64,000 bases of DNA from Archangium violaceum (GCF_016887565.1 NZ_CP069396.1:8786001-8850000); one strand, 5' to 3'. Positions 27,636 through 36,899 are shown, counted from the stretch's first letter. A program made the numbers and translations. The notes: a model not told the origin generated them from the letters alone.

Positions 27636-27664
27636 TGGAGGCGGCGGGAATCGAACCCGCCGCC
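27636..27664 (-). ncRNA. 3' fragment of tmRNA (ssrA)-like gene, probable attachment site
   Basis: On the minus strand a T-stem GCGGG, loop TTCGATT and CCCGC are followed by acceptor strand CGCCTCC and discriminator A. This is the alanine-accepting end shared by tmRNA and tRNA-Ala (U70 for a G3-U70 pair). The T-arm and acceptor look like a textbook ssrA 3' end. No matching 5' acceptor (GGGGGCG) is found about 76 or about 350 nt upstream, and no tag-peptide reading frame is visible, so only the 3' end remains. Such fragments are typical of integrase attachment sites. Confidence 0.6.
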
Positions 27665-27954
27665 GGAGGCTTCCGGCGAGAACGCTCCAGAACGGTGGGG
27701 AGCGGTCTTCGTAGGAGCTCCGGCTGCTACGCCGCTCCCTGCCTCGCGCCGAGTTGTGTGGAGAGCGCTCCAGCGCGGGGCTGCTGTAGCAATCTGACGC
27801 CTTCCGCGCTCCCTCGGCCTGCTAGCCGAGAACCAGGGGGCTCGTCTCAGCCGGGCCGTCGCGTCACATCGGGTCGCAGCCATGTCCATCCAGTTGGCCT
27901 CGGAATGCGCTGGGCCGATCCCGCGAACAAGCCACACTGACGGATGGTGTCTGT

Positions 27955-28605
27955 ATGCAAGAGGCCATGAGCATCGGAGATGGGGTTGACGGACGGGACG
28001 CTCCGGAGGTGCTGGACGCGGTCCCCACGGGAGTGCTCGAGAAGCTGAAGGAGTGGATGGAGACGTTCGACCCTTCCGCCCGGCTCCAACTTCCACAGCA
28101 CCTGGTCCACAAGAGAGATCCACGCAACGTCTTCATTGCCCGGCTCGAGCGCGTCTCGGAGGCACGGCCAGACGAGCTCGCGGCGCAGCTCCTCTTCGAC
28201 CCGACCCACCCGTACCACTTCGAGCACCCGCAGGACCACGTCCCGGGGATGATGCTCATGGAGGCAGGTCGACAGCTCGGGCTGGCGGTGACGCACCTGT
28301 TCTACGGGGTACCGCTGGACGCCCTGTTCGTGCTCAACGACGTGAATGCCCGCTTCCGCCGCTTCGCGGAGCTGAGCGAGCCCGTCTTCGTGTACTCGGC
28401 CGTGCGCGAGAAGGTGTACCGGCGGGGGCGCCTCATGTCGATGCGCCAGGCGGGGATCTTCATCCAGCGGGGCGAGCTCCTCGGCTCGATGGATGGGAGC
28501 TGGAGCGTGTACGACCGGCGGCTCATGGAGCGGCTCCGGCGCCGGCCGCGGCCGGAGGATGGGCCGGCCGCCTCCCACCCGATGGCGGCCCCCGCCGCGG
28601 AGTGA
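27955..28605 (+). CDS. AfsA-related hotdog-fold protein
   Basis: A 216-residue protein with one AfsA-type hotdog repeat: LPQHLVHKRDPRNVFIARLE, then LLFDPTHPYHFEHPQDHVPGMMLMEAGRQLGLAVTH (about residues 80-120). In AfsA of Streptomyces two such repeats join a beta-keto acyl chain from ACP to dihydroxyacetone phosphate during gamma-butyrolactone signal synthesis. This one has a single repeat, so it may dimerise or have another acyl-chain role. It is the first gene of a five-gene plus-strand cluster. The next gene starts 6 bp later. An in-frame ATG at 27967 is an alternative start. Confidence 0.8.
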   Translation: MQEAMSIGDGVDGRDAPEVLDAVPTGVLEKLKEWMETFDPSARLQLPQHLVHKRDPRNVFIARLERVSEARPDELAAQLLFDPTHPYHFEHPQDHVPGMMLMEAGRQLGLAVTHLFYGVPLDALFVLNDVNARFRRFAELSEPVFVYSAVREKVYRRGRLMSMRQAGIFIQRGELLGSMDGSWSVYDRRLMERLRRRPRPEDGPAASHPMAAPAAE

Positions 28606-28610
28606 AGCCC

Positions 28611-29909
28611 ATGACGAAACGCTATGTGGTGGTGGGGGGCGGGGTATCTGGCATCGCTGCGGCACACTATCTCCGGGAGGCAGGGGCCGAGGTGGAGCTC
28701 GTCGAGCGGGAGGACTCGCTGGGCGGGCGCGTGGCACCAGCGCTGCTCGACGGCCAGCCCATCGAGCTGGGGGGCAAGAACATCGGCCGGCGCTACCACC
28801 TCTTCCGCGAGTTCGCGCGGAAGATGGGGGAGACGGACTTCGAGCCATTCGGCATCAACTCCTCGCGCGTGCGGCCCAACGGCCGGTTGATGACCGTGGA
28901 CAGCTCGCGCCGATGGAGCAGCGTGCGGGAGCTGATGCGGGCCTGTCCTCCCTCGGACCTGCTCCGCTTCGCCACGCTCTGCGCGCGCGCGGTCTCCCCC
29001 CCGGAGAACGGCTACCTGGGCTCCGTCCGCTTCGATGCCCTCGGCGAGCGCCGGGATGACCGCCCGCTGAGCGCGTACTTCAGCGAGGCCTTCAGCGAGG
29101 CCGTGCTCCGCCCCATGGTGGTCCGGATGAATGGCGCCGAGCCGGACGAGGTCTTCCCCGGCAACGTCGGCACCAATCTCCGGATGCTGCTGGACACGTA
29201 CGAGCAGCCGAAGCGCGGCATGCGGGCCCTCTTCGATCGCTTCGCGAGGACTGTACGGGTGACGCGAGGCACTCGCGCCCGAGGGCTGGTGGTGCGGGAC
29301 GGGCGGGTAGAGGCCCTGGAGCTGGAGGGGCCCGGGGGCGCCCGCGAGGAGCGCACGTGTGATGGGGTGCTGCTCGCCATGCCCGCGCACGCCAGCGCCG
29401 CGCTGCTGACTCCGCACGAGCCGGGTCTGGCCCAGGCACTCGGCCACGTGCGCTACTTCCCGGTGCTGGTGGTGGTGGCCCGGTACGCGCGGGAGGTCTT
29501 CTCCCACTCCACCCGCGCGCTCGTCTTCGGCCCGGAGCACCCGCTGAGCAACGCGGGGGCGTACGGCATCAACGCCCTGGACGTGGTGCGCTACACGTTC
29601 AGCGGGCGCACCGCACGCCGGGCCCTGGAGGCCGGGGCGGACGCGGAGGCACTGCTGCGCGCCGGGGAGGAGCTGCTCGGCCGCCACTTCCCCGTCCACC
29701 CCGCCGAGCGGGTGACCTACGTCGCACGGCGCTTCGAGCCGGGACTGTGCGCCTACACACCCCACCATGCCCGCCTGCGGCGCGAGCTGGACACTGGCCT
29801 GGGGAGGCTCCGCGGCCTCCAGCTCGCCGGGGACTACCTGCGGGGCGCCTCCATCGAGGCCTGCTTCCGCGCGGCGAAGGAATCTGCGGGGCAGATGCTG
29901 AGGAGCTAG
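28611..29909 (+). CDS. FAD-dependent oxidoreductase (amine oxidase/desaturase-like)
   Basis: A 432-residue flavoprotein. The N-terminal dinucleotide-binding motif is VVGGGVSGIAAAHYLREAGAEVELVERED with the following LGGRV (residues 6-41). The C-terminal FAD motif GLQLAGDYLRGASIEACFRAAKESA is the form found in the phytoene desaturase / protoporphyrinogen oxidase / amine oxidase superfamily. No membrane segment is obvious. Its ATG lies 6 bp after the AfsA-like stop. An oxidative step on a lipid or polyene intermediate is plausible from context. The substrate is unknown. Confidence 0.85.
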   Translation: MTKRYVVVGGGVSGIAAAHYLREAGAEVELVEREDSLGGRVAPALLDGQPIELGGKNIGRRYHLFREFARKMGETDFEPFGINSSRVRPNGRLMTVDSSRRWSSVRELMRACPPSDLLRFATLCARAVSPPENGYLGSVRFDALGERRDDRPLSAYFSEAFSEAVLRPMVVRMNGAEPDEVFPGNVGTNLRMLLDTYEQPKRGMRALFDRFARTVRVTRGTRARGLVVRDGRVEALELEGPGGAREERTCDGVLLAMPAHASAALLTPHEPGLAQALGHVRYFPVLVVVARYAREVFSHSTRALVFGPEHPLSNAGAYGINALDVVRYTFSGRTARRALEAGADAEALLRAGEELLGRHFPVHPAERVTYVARRFEPGLCAYTPHHARLRRELDTGLGRLRGLQLAGDYLRGASIEACFRAAKESAGQMLRS

Positions 29910-29958
29910 TGAGCGGCGCTGGCGCTCCACCTGACGAGTGCAAGCAAAGGAGAGGACG

Positions 29959-31434
29959 ATGCGGAAATACTATCTGGGGCCGGAGCCCAGCCATGAAGTG
30001 CCGTTCAAGAAGCTCCTGGCGATCTCCCACTACATCATGCCCAACTTCGCCACGCTGGAGTGGGATCGGGTCTCACGCGAGCAGGTGGACGAGAACCTGC
30101 GCTCGTTGCAGGACCCGGGGGGGGCGCTGAACGACGAGCTGATGATGTACATCCACGTGCCGTACTGTCAGTCGTTCTGCCATTACTGCAACTTCAACAA
30201 GAACCACTATCCCTGGCAGGACGAGGAGCGGCTACAGCGATACACGGACTACCTCATCAAGGAGATCGACTACTACCTGTCGCTCCCCTACGTGCAGGCG
30301 CGGAGGTTCACGGCCATCTACATCGGGGGGGGAAGCCCCTCCACGCTCCCGGTCTCGGCGGTGGAGCGGCTGTTCGGGCACATGGCGAAGGCAGTGCCGG
30401 GGTTCGACACCATCGAGAAGACGTTCACGGGCGAGCCGCGCACGCTGCGCAAGCCGGACCTGCTGAAGGTCATCCACGACTACGGCTTCGACCGCGTGAC
30501 GTTCGGCATCGAGACGCTCAACCCGGAGATCCACAAGCAGATAGGCCGGTGGGACTCTCGGAGCGACGTGGACGCGGTGTTCGAGGGGCTGCAGAAGCTG
30601 GGGTACAAGGGCGACCGCTGCGTCGACCTCATGTATGACCTGCCGGGGCAGTCGCTGGTGGGCTTCCAGGAGGAGCTGGCGACGCTGGTGGAGCACTACC
30701 GGCCGGACGAGATCGACGCATTCGGGACCGTGTACCTGCCGTACCGGCCGCTGCACAAACTCATCCTCGACGGGCGGGTGCCACAGCCGGGGAGCATCTG
30801 GCAGCTCCTGCGGATGCGCGAGCACCTGTATGACTACCTGCTGGAGAACGGCTACCACAACACCATCGCCGAGACGTACTCGCGCAAGCCCCAGCGCAGC
30901 ATGTACCAGACGGCGCACTGCGCGCGGCAGGACATCATCGGCATCGGCTGCGCGGCGCGCAGCAACATCAAGGACATGGTGTCCATCAACCCGGACAAGG
31001 TCGATGTCTGGATGAACAACATCGACCAGTACGGGGTATCCACGCAGACGCTGCAGAGCATCGGACGGGGCGGAGTGCTGGACCGGATCATGGTGATGTT
31101 CCCGCGTTACAAGGAGCTCTCCAAGGAGCTGCTCGACCGCTACTCGGACGTGGAGCACTTCGAGCAGGTGGAGGACGTCCTGCGCTCGCACATCGAGGTG
31201 GGGTGCGTGGAGGAGCAGGAGGACCGGTACGTCGTCAACAAGCTGGGCGTCATCTGGCACGGCAACCTGCAGACGGACTACATGGAGCGTTCGCTGAACC
31301 TGCAGGGAAAGGTCCTCCTGAAGGTCATCTCGGAGAAGGAGAGCGACTTCGATCGAGAGGAGCGCTTCAAGGTGAACACGGCGACCCGATTCATCGCGAA
31401 GCACATCGACAAGTACCCGAAGCTGATGAAGTAG
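29959..31434 (+). CDS. HemN-like radical SAM enzyme
   Basis: A 491-residue radical SAM protein with the cluster motif YCQSFCHYC (Cys70, Cys74, Cys77) and SAM-site GGGSPSTLP, in the layout of HemN/HemW-type (class C) enzymes. A true HemN would serve haem synthesis. Here the neighbours are lipid-type enzymes, and class C relatives also make cyclopropanes and methylate in natural-product pathways, so such a role is inferred. The ATG at 29959 has AGGAGAGGA just upstream. A 49-bp gap separates it from the FAD oxidoreductase, and 19 bp from the hydrolase. Confidence 0.87.
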   Translation: MRKYYLGPEPSHEVPFKKLLAISHYIMPNFATLEWDRVSREQVDENLRSLQDPGGALNDELMMYIHVPYCQSFCHYCNFNKNHYPWQDEERLQRYTDYLIKEIDYYLSLPYVQARRFTAIYIGGGSPSTLPVSAVERLFGHMAKAVPGFDTIEKTFTGEPRTLRKPDLLKVIHDYGFDRVTFGIETLNPEIHKQIGRWDSRSDVDAVFEGLQKLGYKGDRCVDLMYDLPGQSLVGFQEELATLVEHYRPDEIDAFGTVYLPYRPLHKLILDGRVPQPGSIWQLLRMREHLYDYLLENGYHNTIAETYSRKPQRSMYQTAHCARQDIIGIGCAARSNIKDMVSINPDKVDVWMNNIDQYGVSTQTLQSIGRGGVLDRIMVMFPRYKELSKELLDRYSDVEHFEQVEDVLRSHIEVGCVEEQEDRYVVNKLGVIWHGNLQTDYMERSLNLQGKVLLKVISEKESDFDREERFKVNTATRFIAKHIDKYPKLMK

Positions 31435-31453
31435 CCCGGGAAGGGGGTGCTCG

Positions 31454-32368
31454 ATGGTCGACGTGGTGCGCAGGCGCGAGGTCGTGCCGGTGGAGGATGG
31501 TACGCGGCTGGAACTGGAGGTCTTCGAGCAGGTGGAGGGAAGGGAGGCACCGGTCCTCCTGTGCCTGCCGGCGATGGGAGTCCCAGCGCGGTACTACGAG
31601 CCGTTCGCGCTCGAGCTGCACCGGCGGGGTTTCCACGTCGTCACGAGCGACCTGCGCGGGCACGGGGCGAGTTCCGTACGCGTGGGCCGGGGGACGGACT
31701 TCGGCTACTACGAGATGGTGGCGCGGGACCTGGGGGCGGTGGTGCGGGCGGTACGCGCGGCCTTCCAGGACAGCCCCCTGTTCCTGGTGGGGCACAGCCT
31801 GGGCGGGCAGCTCGGCTCGCTCTACCTGGGCCTGGAGGGCGAGGGAGTACGAGGGCTCGTCCTCGTGGCGGCCTCTTCGGTGTACTACCGGAATTACGGG
31901 GCGCTGGGCGGAGTGAAGGTGCTGCTCGGCACGCAGCTCGCGGCGGTCATCGCCACGGTGTGGGGGTACTTCCCGGGGCGGAGGCTGCGGTTCGCGGACA
32001 ACGAGTCGGCCCGGGTGATACAGGACTGGGCGCGTCAGGCGAGGACGGGGCGCTACGTGCTCTCCGGGGCCGCGCAGGACTTCGAGGCGCTGCTCGCCCG
32101 GGTGGAGCGGCCGGTGCTGGCCATCTCGGTGGATGGGGATTCGCTGGCGCCACCGGCCGCGGTGGATCACCTGTACGGGAAGATGCCGCGGGCCCGGGTG
32201 GTGCGGTGGCACTTCACGCAGTCCGATGCAGGGGGAGCGCACTTGGATCACTTCCGCTGGGTACGCCACGGTGCGCCCGTGGCGGCGCGCATCGCGGGGT
32301 GGGTGGGGGAGGTGCTCGCGGGGGAGGCGGGCGCCGGACAGGACCCGCGGACGGAGGGCCGGCCATGA
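31454..32368 (+). CDS. Alpha/beta-fold hydrolase
   Basis: A 304-residue hydrolase. The nucleophile elbow is GHSLGG (Ser115), the acid is likely Asp227 or Asp229 in SVDGDSLAPP, and the histidine His263 or His266 in GAHLDHFRW. The oxyanion region LPAMGVPARYY lies at 38-48. It could be an esterase, thioesterase or acyltransferase; sequence alone does not separate these. It starts 19 bp after the radical SAM gene and overlaps the desaturase start by 4 bp (ATGA), so it belongs to the same operon. Confidence 0.87.
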   Translation: MVDVVRRREVVPVEDGTRLELEVFEQVEGREAPVLLCLPAMGVPARYYEPFALELHRRGFHVVTSDLRGHGASSVRVGRGTDFGYYEMVARDLGAVVRAVRAAFQDSPLFLVGHSLGGQLGSLYLGLEGEGVRGLVLVAASSVYYRNYGALGGVKVLLGTQLAAVIATVWGYFPGRRLRFADNESARVIQDWARQARTGRYVLSGAAQDFEALLARVERPVLAISVDGDSLAPPAAVDHLYGKMPRARVVRWHFTQSDAGGAHLDHFRWVRHGAPVAARIAGWVGEVLAGEAGAGQDPRTEGRP

Positions 32369-33312
32369 GCGACACGGCCCCGGCGCTCCCGCGCCTGCCA
32401 CGCGAGCTGTACACCCCGTCACTCGTGGGCGGGGCCAGCTTCATCGGCTACGCGGTGGGGCTGTTCGTCGTGCCCGCGTGGCTGGCCGTGGAGCTCGTAT
32501 CGAGCCCGGTGGCGCTGGCCCTGCGCATCCCCGGCGTGCTGGCCCTCCTGCTCGTGGCGCAGCAGGGAGTCCACCTGCTGGGGTGGGTGGGACATGAGGG
32601 GTTCCACTTCAACCTGCACCGCAACCGGTACGTCAGTGCCCTGCTGGGCATCTTCTTCTCCTCGATGGTGCTGTCCTTCTTCCAGGTGGGCGTGGGGCCG
32701 ACGCATTGGGTGCACCACCGGTACACCAACCGGCCCGAGGATCCGGACTGGCGCATCTTCTCGCGCTACCAGACGCTCGGGCGGCGGCTCCTCCTGGGGC
32801 GGGCGCAGGCGAACCGCGTCTTCCTGCGGAACCTGCTCAAGGTGGCCCTCGGCCGGGAGCTGGACTTCCCCCACGTCGTGCCGTTCCGGCCCGCGGAGCT
32901 ACGGGCACTCGCGTGGGTGAACATCGCCTGCTCTCTGCTGTGGTTGTCGGTGTACGTGGCCATCACCGTGCGGAGCCCGCTGGCGGGGCTGGTGGGCATC
33001 CTGCTGCCGCACGTGCTGGGGTTCTTCTTCAGCGGCCCAAGGCCCTACGTGGAGCACGCGGGGACGGGGGTGGGACAGGGCCGGGATGCCCGCACGTGCT
33101 CCTCGAAGTTCATGACGGTGCTCTTCATGGGAAACAACTTCCACCTGGAGCACCACCTCTATCCCGCCATCCCCTGCTACCGCCTGCCCTCGGTCCATCG
33201 CTACCTGACCGAACAGGGCTTCTTCGAGCGAGAGGGCATCCCCATCGAGACCACGGTGCGCGGCGCCTATGCACATGCGTCGGGGCGCTCGCGTTACCCG
33301 TCGTATGTGTAA
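32365..33312 (+). CDS. Membrane fatty-acid desaturase
   Basis: A 315-residue integral membrane di-iron enzyme with the three histidine boxes of the FA_desaturase family: H77-EGF-H81, H114-WV-HH (114-118) and H260-LE-HH (260-264). About four to five membrane helices surround them. The family inserts double bonds into acyl chains or hydroxylates/ketolates carotenoids and lipids. Last gene of the five-gene cluster, coupled to the hydrolase. Its stop is 4 bp from the convergent lipoprotein gene with no terminator between. Confidence 0.88.
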   Translation: MSDTAPALPRLPRELYTPSLVGGASFIGYAVGLFVVPAWLAVELVSSPVALALRIPGVLALLLVAQQGVHLLGWVGHEGFHFNLHRNRYVSALLGIFFSSMVLSFFQVGVGPTHWVHHRYTNRPEDPDWRIFSRYQTLGRRLLLGRAQANRVFLRNLLKVALGRELDFPHVVPFRPAELRALAWVNIACSLLWLSVYVAITVRSPLAGLVGILLPHVLGFFFSGPRPYVEHAGTGVGQGRDARTCSSKFMTVLFMGNNFHLEHHLYPAIPCYRLPSVHRYLTEQGFFEREGIPIETTVRGAYAHASGRSRYPSYV

Positions 33313-33316
33313 TCCT

Positions 33317-35227
33317 CTACGGGCCCGAGAACACGCCGATGGCCCCGGGCGTGGTGTCGTCCCCCTGGAAGGCCACGAGGATGCGCCGCGGGTTGCTCGA
33401 GCGGTCCACCTGGATGTCCGAGATGCGCATCCAGACCAGCTCACTCGGGAGGACTCCGCTGCCGTACTTCAGCACCGTGGAGCCCTGCACGCGGCTCAGG
33501 CCTCCGCCCCAGCTCGCGCCCGCCCACACGCTGTTGTCGAGCGGGTCCCCCGCGACGGCCGACACGTAGCCCTTTCCATCGACGAGCTCGGTGGACAGCG
33601 TGCGCAGGCGAGTCCCGCTCGCGTCGAGCAGCGCCAGGCCCCGGTTCCAGCTCCCCACCCAGACGCTCTGATCGCTCATCACCGCCATGCCCGACACGTT
33701 GTCATCCACGCGCTGCGCCAGGGTGGGAATGGAGGGCTCGCCCACGGCGTCCGGCCAGATGTCATAGCGATTCCACGCGTAGGCACTGTCCTCGGTCTGC
33801 GATTGGGCCGCCCAGTAATTGTAGCCGTTGGTGCCGTAGCGGAAGCGGGTGGAGCGGTTGGCACCGCCAAACCACACGTCTCCATTCGAGGCCACCGAGA
33901 CGCCGTAATACGCGTCGGTGAGCAGCACCAGGCCCGTCTGGTTGGAGTTCCACGCGTTGATGGCCGGGTGCGCGTGCTCCTTCACTCCGGCGCAGCTGTA
34001 GTCCCAGGTCCCCGGGGGGCAGCTGTACCCGGCGAAGTCCGCGTTGCCCCAGGCGAAGCCGTGGTTGGCGCCGAACCAGACGCTCCTCGTCCGCGAGTCG
34101 TAGGCAATGCGCCAGATGTTGCAGAGCTTCTCGCGCCCGCGCGGCTCGGCGGAGACCTTGTTGGGGCCGGTGGAGAGATCGTAATGCACCACCTGGATGC
34201 CCGTGGACGTCAGCGTCACGCGGTCCGCGTCACCACTCTTGTAGATGCTCGCATCGGGAGCGCGGCCTTCCGCGGGGGCCTGATCCCATTCGTCCTCGCA
34301 CGTGGGCATGCCCGCGGCGGGCTTCTTGCCCTCGTACCCGACGAAGGCGACGCCCGGGGGGCCTCCGGCGACGGAGATGACCTTCAGGTACTTCTCACCC
34401 GCGGGGGCACTCCCGTCGAGCATGTAGCCGTAGGGCCGCAGGCCATCCGCCATGGTGAAGCGGCGGAACTGCGTCTGGCCCTTCTGGAGGACGAACAGCC
34501 CCTCCTCACCTCCGGCCACCCAGAGGTTTCCCCCCTCGTCGGCGCTCACGCCGAACACATACCGGGGCCCCCCCTGTGCCGTGCCGAGGAACGTCCAGCC
34601 GTTCCCGGTCGGAGGAGGTGGATTGGTACTGCCCGTCTCCACCGTCACGACGAGCTGGGGCCTCCGGGCGGTGTTGGACGCCTCCCGCGATTGGAACTCG
34701 GTGCCATCCGCGCCCGTGGCGATCAGCGCGAGGTTCACCGTGCCATTGCCCTGGACGGCGGCGGTCACGTCCCACTCGGTCCAGGTGCTGGAGGCCACCG
34801 AGGTGACGCGGGACAGCTGGGTCCGCGCCACGGGCTTCGTCTGGAAGGTGACGGTGCCCTCCTGCCATGTGGAATCCGTCGTGTAGACGGCGGGACCCGT
34901 GGTGGTCGAGCCCGTCGCGTACAGGCGGAGTCTGGCGCTGCGCACGGTGCCATTGAGCCCGCTCAGCTCGAAGCGCAGGAAGGACGCGTACTCGGGTGAG
35001 CCGTCCACCTTCAGCGTACTGTCCCCCCCGAAGTTCTGGGCCGGGTAGTCCGACTCCACCCGCGCATCGGCGACAGGGGTGAAGACACGCGTCTCCTCGA
35101 GGCCCTGGCTCACCGTCGAGAGCCCACCCGCCGTCTCCTCCAATTCAACCGTCCCCCCACAGTGCGTGAGCAGCCCCACCGCGGTCACGCACATTCCCCA
35201 CCTCGCCCACCCCTTCAGCCTTCCCAC
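33317..35227 (-). CDS. Lipoprotein with DNRLRE domain and beta-propeller
   Basis: A 636-residue surface-type protein. The signal ends LLTHC (Cys23). Residues about 45-195 form a DNRLRE domain (VADARVESDYPAQNFGGDSTLKVDG, then TWQEGTVTFQTKP, TEWDVTAAVQ), a beta-sandwich common in secreted bacterial proteins. About 210-636 shows repeated blades like those of two-component-regulator propellers (GGNLWVAGGEEGLFVL, GDVWFGGANRSTRF, SVWVGSWNRGLALLD, NSVWAGASWGGGLSRV). Probably a cell-surface binding protein; the ligand is unknown. Confidence 0.85.
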   Translation of the reverse strand: MGRLKGWARWGMCVTAVGLLTHCGGTVELEETAGGLSTVSQGLEETRVFTPVADARVESDYPAQNFGGDSTLKVDGSPEYASFLRFELSGLNGTVRSARLRLYATGSTTTGPAVYTTDSTWQEGTVTFQTKPVARTQLSRVTSVASSTWTEWDVTAAVQGNGTVNLALIATGADGTEFQSREASNTARRPQLVVTVETGSTNPPPPTGNGWTFLGTAQGGPRYVFGVSADEGGNLWVAGGEEGLFVLQKGQTQFRRFTMADGLRPYGYMLDGSAPAGEKYLKVISVAGGPPGVAFVGYEGKKPAAGMPTCEDEWDQAPAEGRAPDASIYKSGDADRVTLTSTGIQVVHYDLSTGPNKVSAEPRGREKLCNIWRIAYDSRTRSVWFGANHGFAWGNADFAGYSCPPGTWDYSCAGVKEHAHPAINAWNSNQTGLVLLTDAYYGVSVASNGDVWFGGANRSTRFRYGTNGYNYWAAQSQTEDSAYAWNRYDIWPDAVGEPSIPTLAQRVDDNVSGMAVMSDQSVWVGSWNRGLALLDASGTRLRTLSTELVDGKGYVSAVAGDPLDNSVWAGASWGGGLSRVQGSTVLKYGSGVLPSELVWMRISDIQVDRSSNPRRILVAFQGDDTTPGAIGVFSGP

Positions 35228-35411
35228 GTTCCATCCCCCTTCGTCGCAACAGGCGCCCCGCCAACACAGGCACGCCCTCGCGGGCTGGCACTTGCAGCCG
35301 TGGTGCCGGTCCTACGGGCAACACTCCCGAGGGGTGGCAGGCCCGATGAGGGCAAACCACTTCCTCGGCGTGGGCAGGCAGCACCAGGCAGGCAGAAGGT
35401 CCCTTCCGCAC

Positions 35412-36413
35412 TCAGGGGTCGGACACCTTCACCTGCAGCTTGCCGGTATTGCCTCCCACGAAGAGCTTGCGGAAGGCGGTGGGGAGATTCTCCATTCCCT
35501 CCACGACGTCCGCGCGCCACTTGAGCCGGCCCTCGCGCACCCAGGGCACCAGCCGCTCGTAAGCGTCGTTCGCCCGGGGGAAGTAATCCGAGACGATGAA
35601 GCCCTCCAGCCGCACGCGCTTCATGAGGAACAGGCTGAAGTCCTTCGGGCCGGGCGTCGGGCCCGGGTCGTTGTACCCGCTGATGAGCCCACAGAGGCTC
35701 ACACGCGCGTGCTTGTTGAGCAGCGCATAGACGGGCTCGGACACGGCACCACCCACGTTTTCGAAGTAGACGTCCACGCCCTTCGGGCAGGCCTCGCGCA
35801 GGCGGGCCTCCCAGTCCGGCTGCTTGTAATTGACGGCCGCGTCGAAGCCGAGCTCGCCCGTCAACCACGCGCACTTCTCGTCCGAGCCCGCGATGCCCAC
35901 CACCCGGCATCCATGAATCTTCGCGAGCTGTCCGGCCTGCGAGCCCACCGCACCGGCCGCCGCCGACACCACCACCGTCTCGCCCGGCTTCGGCTGACCG
36001 ATCTCCATCATCCCGAACCAGGCGGAGATTCCAATGTGGCCCAGTGCCGAGAACCACGCCGGCAGGGGGATGCCCGGCGGCAGCTCGCGCGCGTCCGCGC
36101 CGTTCACCACCGAGTAGGCCCTCCAACCTCCCGGGATGCTCACCACGGCGCCCTCGCGAAGCCCCGGGTAGCGCGACGCATCCACCACGCCCACGGTGAA
36201 GCCCGTCACCACCGCGCCCAGCGGTATCGCCGGACCGTACGTCTCCCGCTGCATCCGCAGCCGGGTCGCCGGCTCCAGCGACACGTAGACATTGCGGACA
36301 CGCACCTGCCCTTCCCCCGGCTCGGGAAGCGGCCCCTCGCGGAGCTCCAGACAGTTCTCGAACTCCAGGCCCGTCGGCCGGGCCGTCAACACCCACTCGC
36401 GGTTCGTACGCAT
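35412..36413 (-). CDS. CurA-like NADP-dependent oxidoreductase
   Basis: A 333-residue MDR-superfamily enzyme of the curcumin-reductase / leukotriene B4 dehydrogenase branch. It has N-terminal NREWVLTARPTG, mid-domain SAAAGAVGSQAGQLAKIHGCRVVGIAGS for NADPH and the YFENVGGAVSEPVYALL signature. No zinc ligands. It should reduce an alpha,beta-unsaturated ketone or aldehyde. The ATG at 36413 matches the family's usual start; upstream in-frame codons overlap the divergent small lipoprotein gene. Confidence 0.9.
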   Translation of the reverse strand: MRTNREWVLTARPTGLEFENCLELREGPLPEPGEGQVRVRNVYVSLEPATRLRMQRETYGPAIPLGAVVTGFTVGVVDASRYPGLREGAVVSIPGGWRAYSVVNGADARELPPGIPLPAWFSALGHIGISAWFGMMEIGQPKPGETVVVSAAAGAVGSQAGQLAKIHGCRVVGIAGSDEKCAWLTGELGFDAAVNYKQPDWEARLREACPKGVDVYFENVGGAVSEPVYALLNKHARVSLCGLISGYNDPGPTPGPKDFSLFLMKRVRLEGFIVSDYFPRANDAYERLVPWVREGRLKWRADVVEGMENLPTAFRKLFVGGNTGKLQVKVSDP

Positions 36414-36518
36414 CAGCTCCTCCGAGGCACCTTCACCATCCTCCCCCGGAGCAGGTGCCCTCGTCACGCATGCTGAAAGCAACAACGCGCGCGACGGGCC
36501 CTGCGTTAGAATGGACGG

Positions 36519-36800
36519 ATGCACTCCCTCCGTCTCGCGCTGGCTTGTGTTCTGGCTCTCTCCACCCTGCCCGCCTGCTCGGGCCATGACGACTCCGCTT
36601 CGCTGGAGAAAGGAGGATCGTGCCCGGCGGATCAGTCACTGTGGTACGCCGAGGCAGGCTGTGGCCCCGAAATCAAACCACGCTGCATGAGTACACCACC
36701 CCCCTGCGCGGATGCCTTCTGTGGCTGCTCGGGCCAGACGATCTACGGCTGTGGCGTCACCCGCGAGCCCTACCGCTCCAAGGGGGCGTGCGAGAACTGA
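36519..36800 (+). CDS. Small cysteine-rich lipoprotein
   Basis: A 93-residue protein with a lipoprotein signal ending LPAC (Cys20). The mature part has nine further cysteines (CPADQ, GCGPEIKPRC, PPCADAFCGCSG, GCGVTREPY, ACEN), suggesting a small disulphide-bonded surface domain. The family resembles short myxobacterial lipoproteins often seen singly; function unknown. It diverges from the CurA-like gene. Confidence 0.72.
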   Translation: MHSLRLALACVLALSTLPACSGHDDSASLEKGGSCPADQSLWYAEAGCGPEIKPRCMSTPPPCADAFCGCSGQTIYGCGVTREPYRSKGACEN

Positions 36801-36899
36801 AGCCCCCTCGGGAGCCACCTGCAACGCGGCTCCCGTCCCGCGCACACCTACCAGTCTCCAGCGGTCATGTTACGCTGCACCACTTCGGAGGTGCAGTGC

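Noticed and set aside
27636-28005. Complete tmRNA or tRNA gene
   Set aside because: No 5' acceptor strand, D-arm, anticodon arm or tag reading frame fits upstream of the 3' end, so only a fragment is called.
28053-28610. Upstream extension of the FAD oxidoreductase into the AfsA-like gene
   Set aside because: The extension is an Arg/Pro-rich shadow of the AfsA-like frame; the dinucleotide-binding motif begins right after the ATG at 28611.
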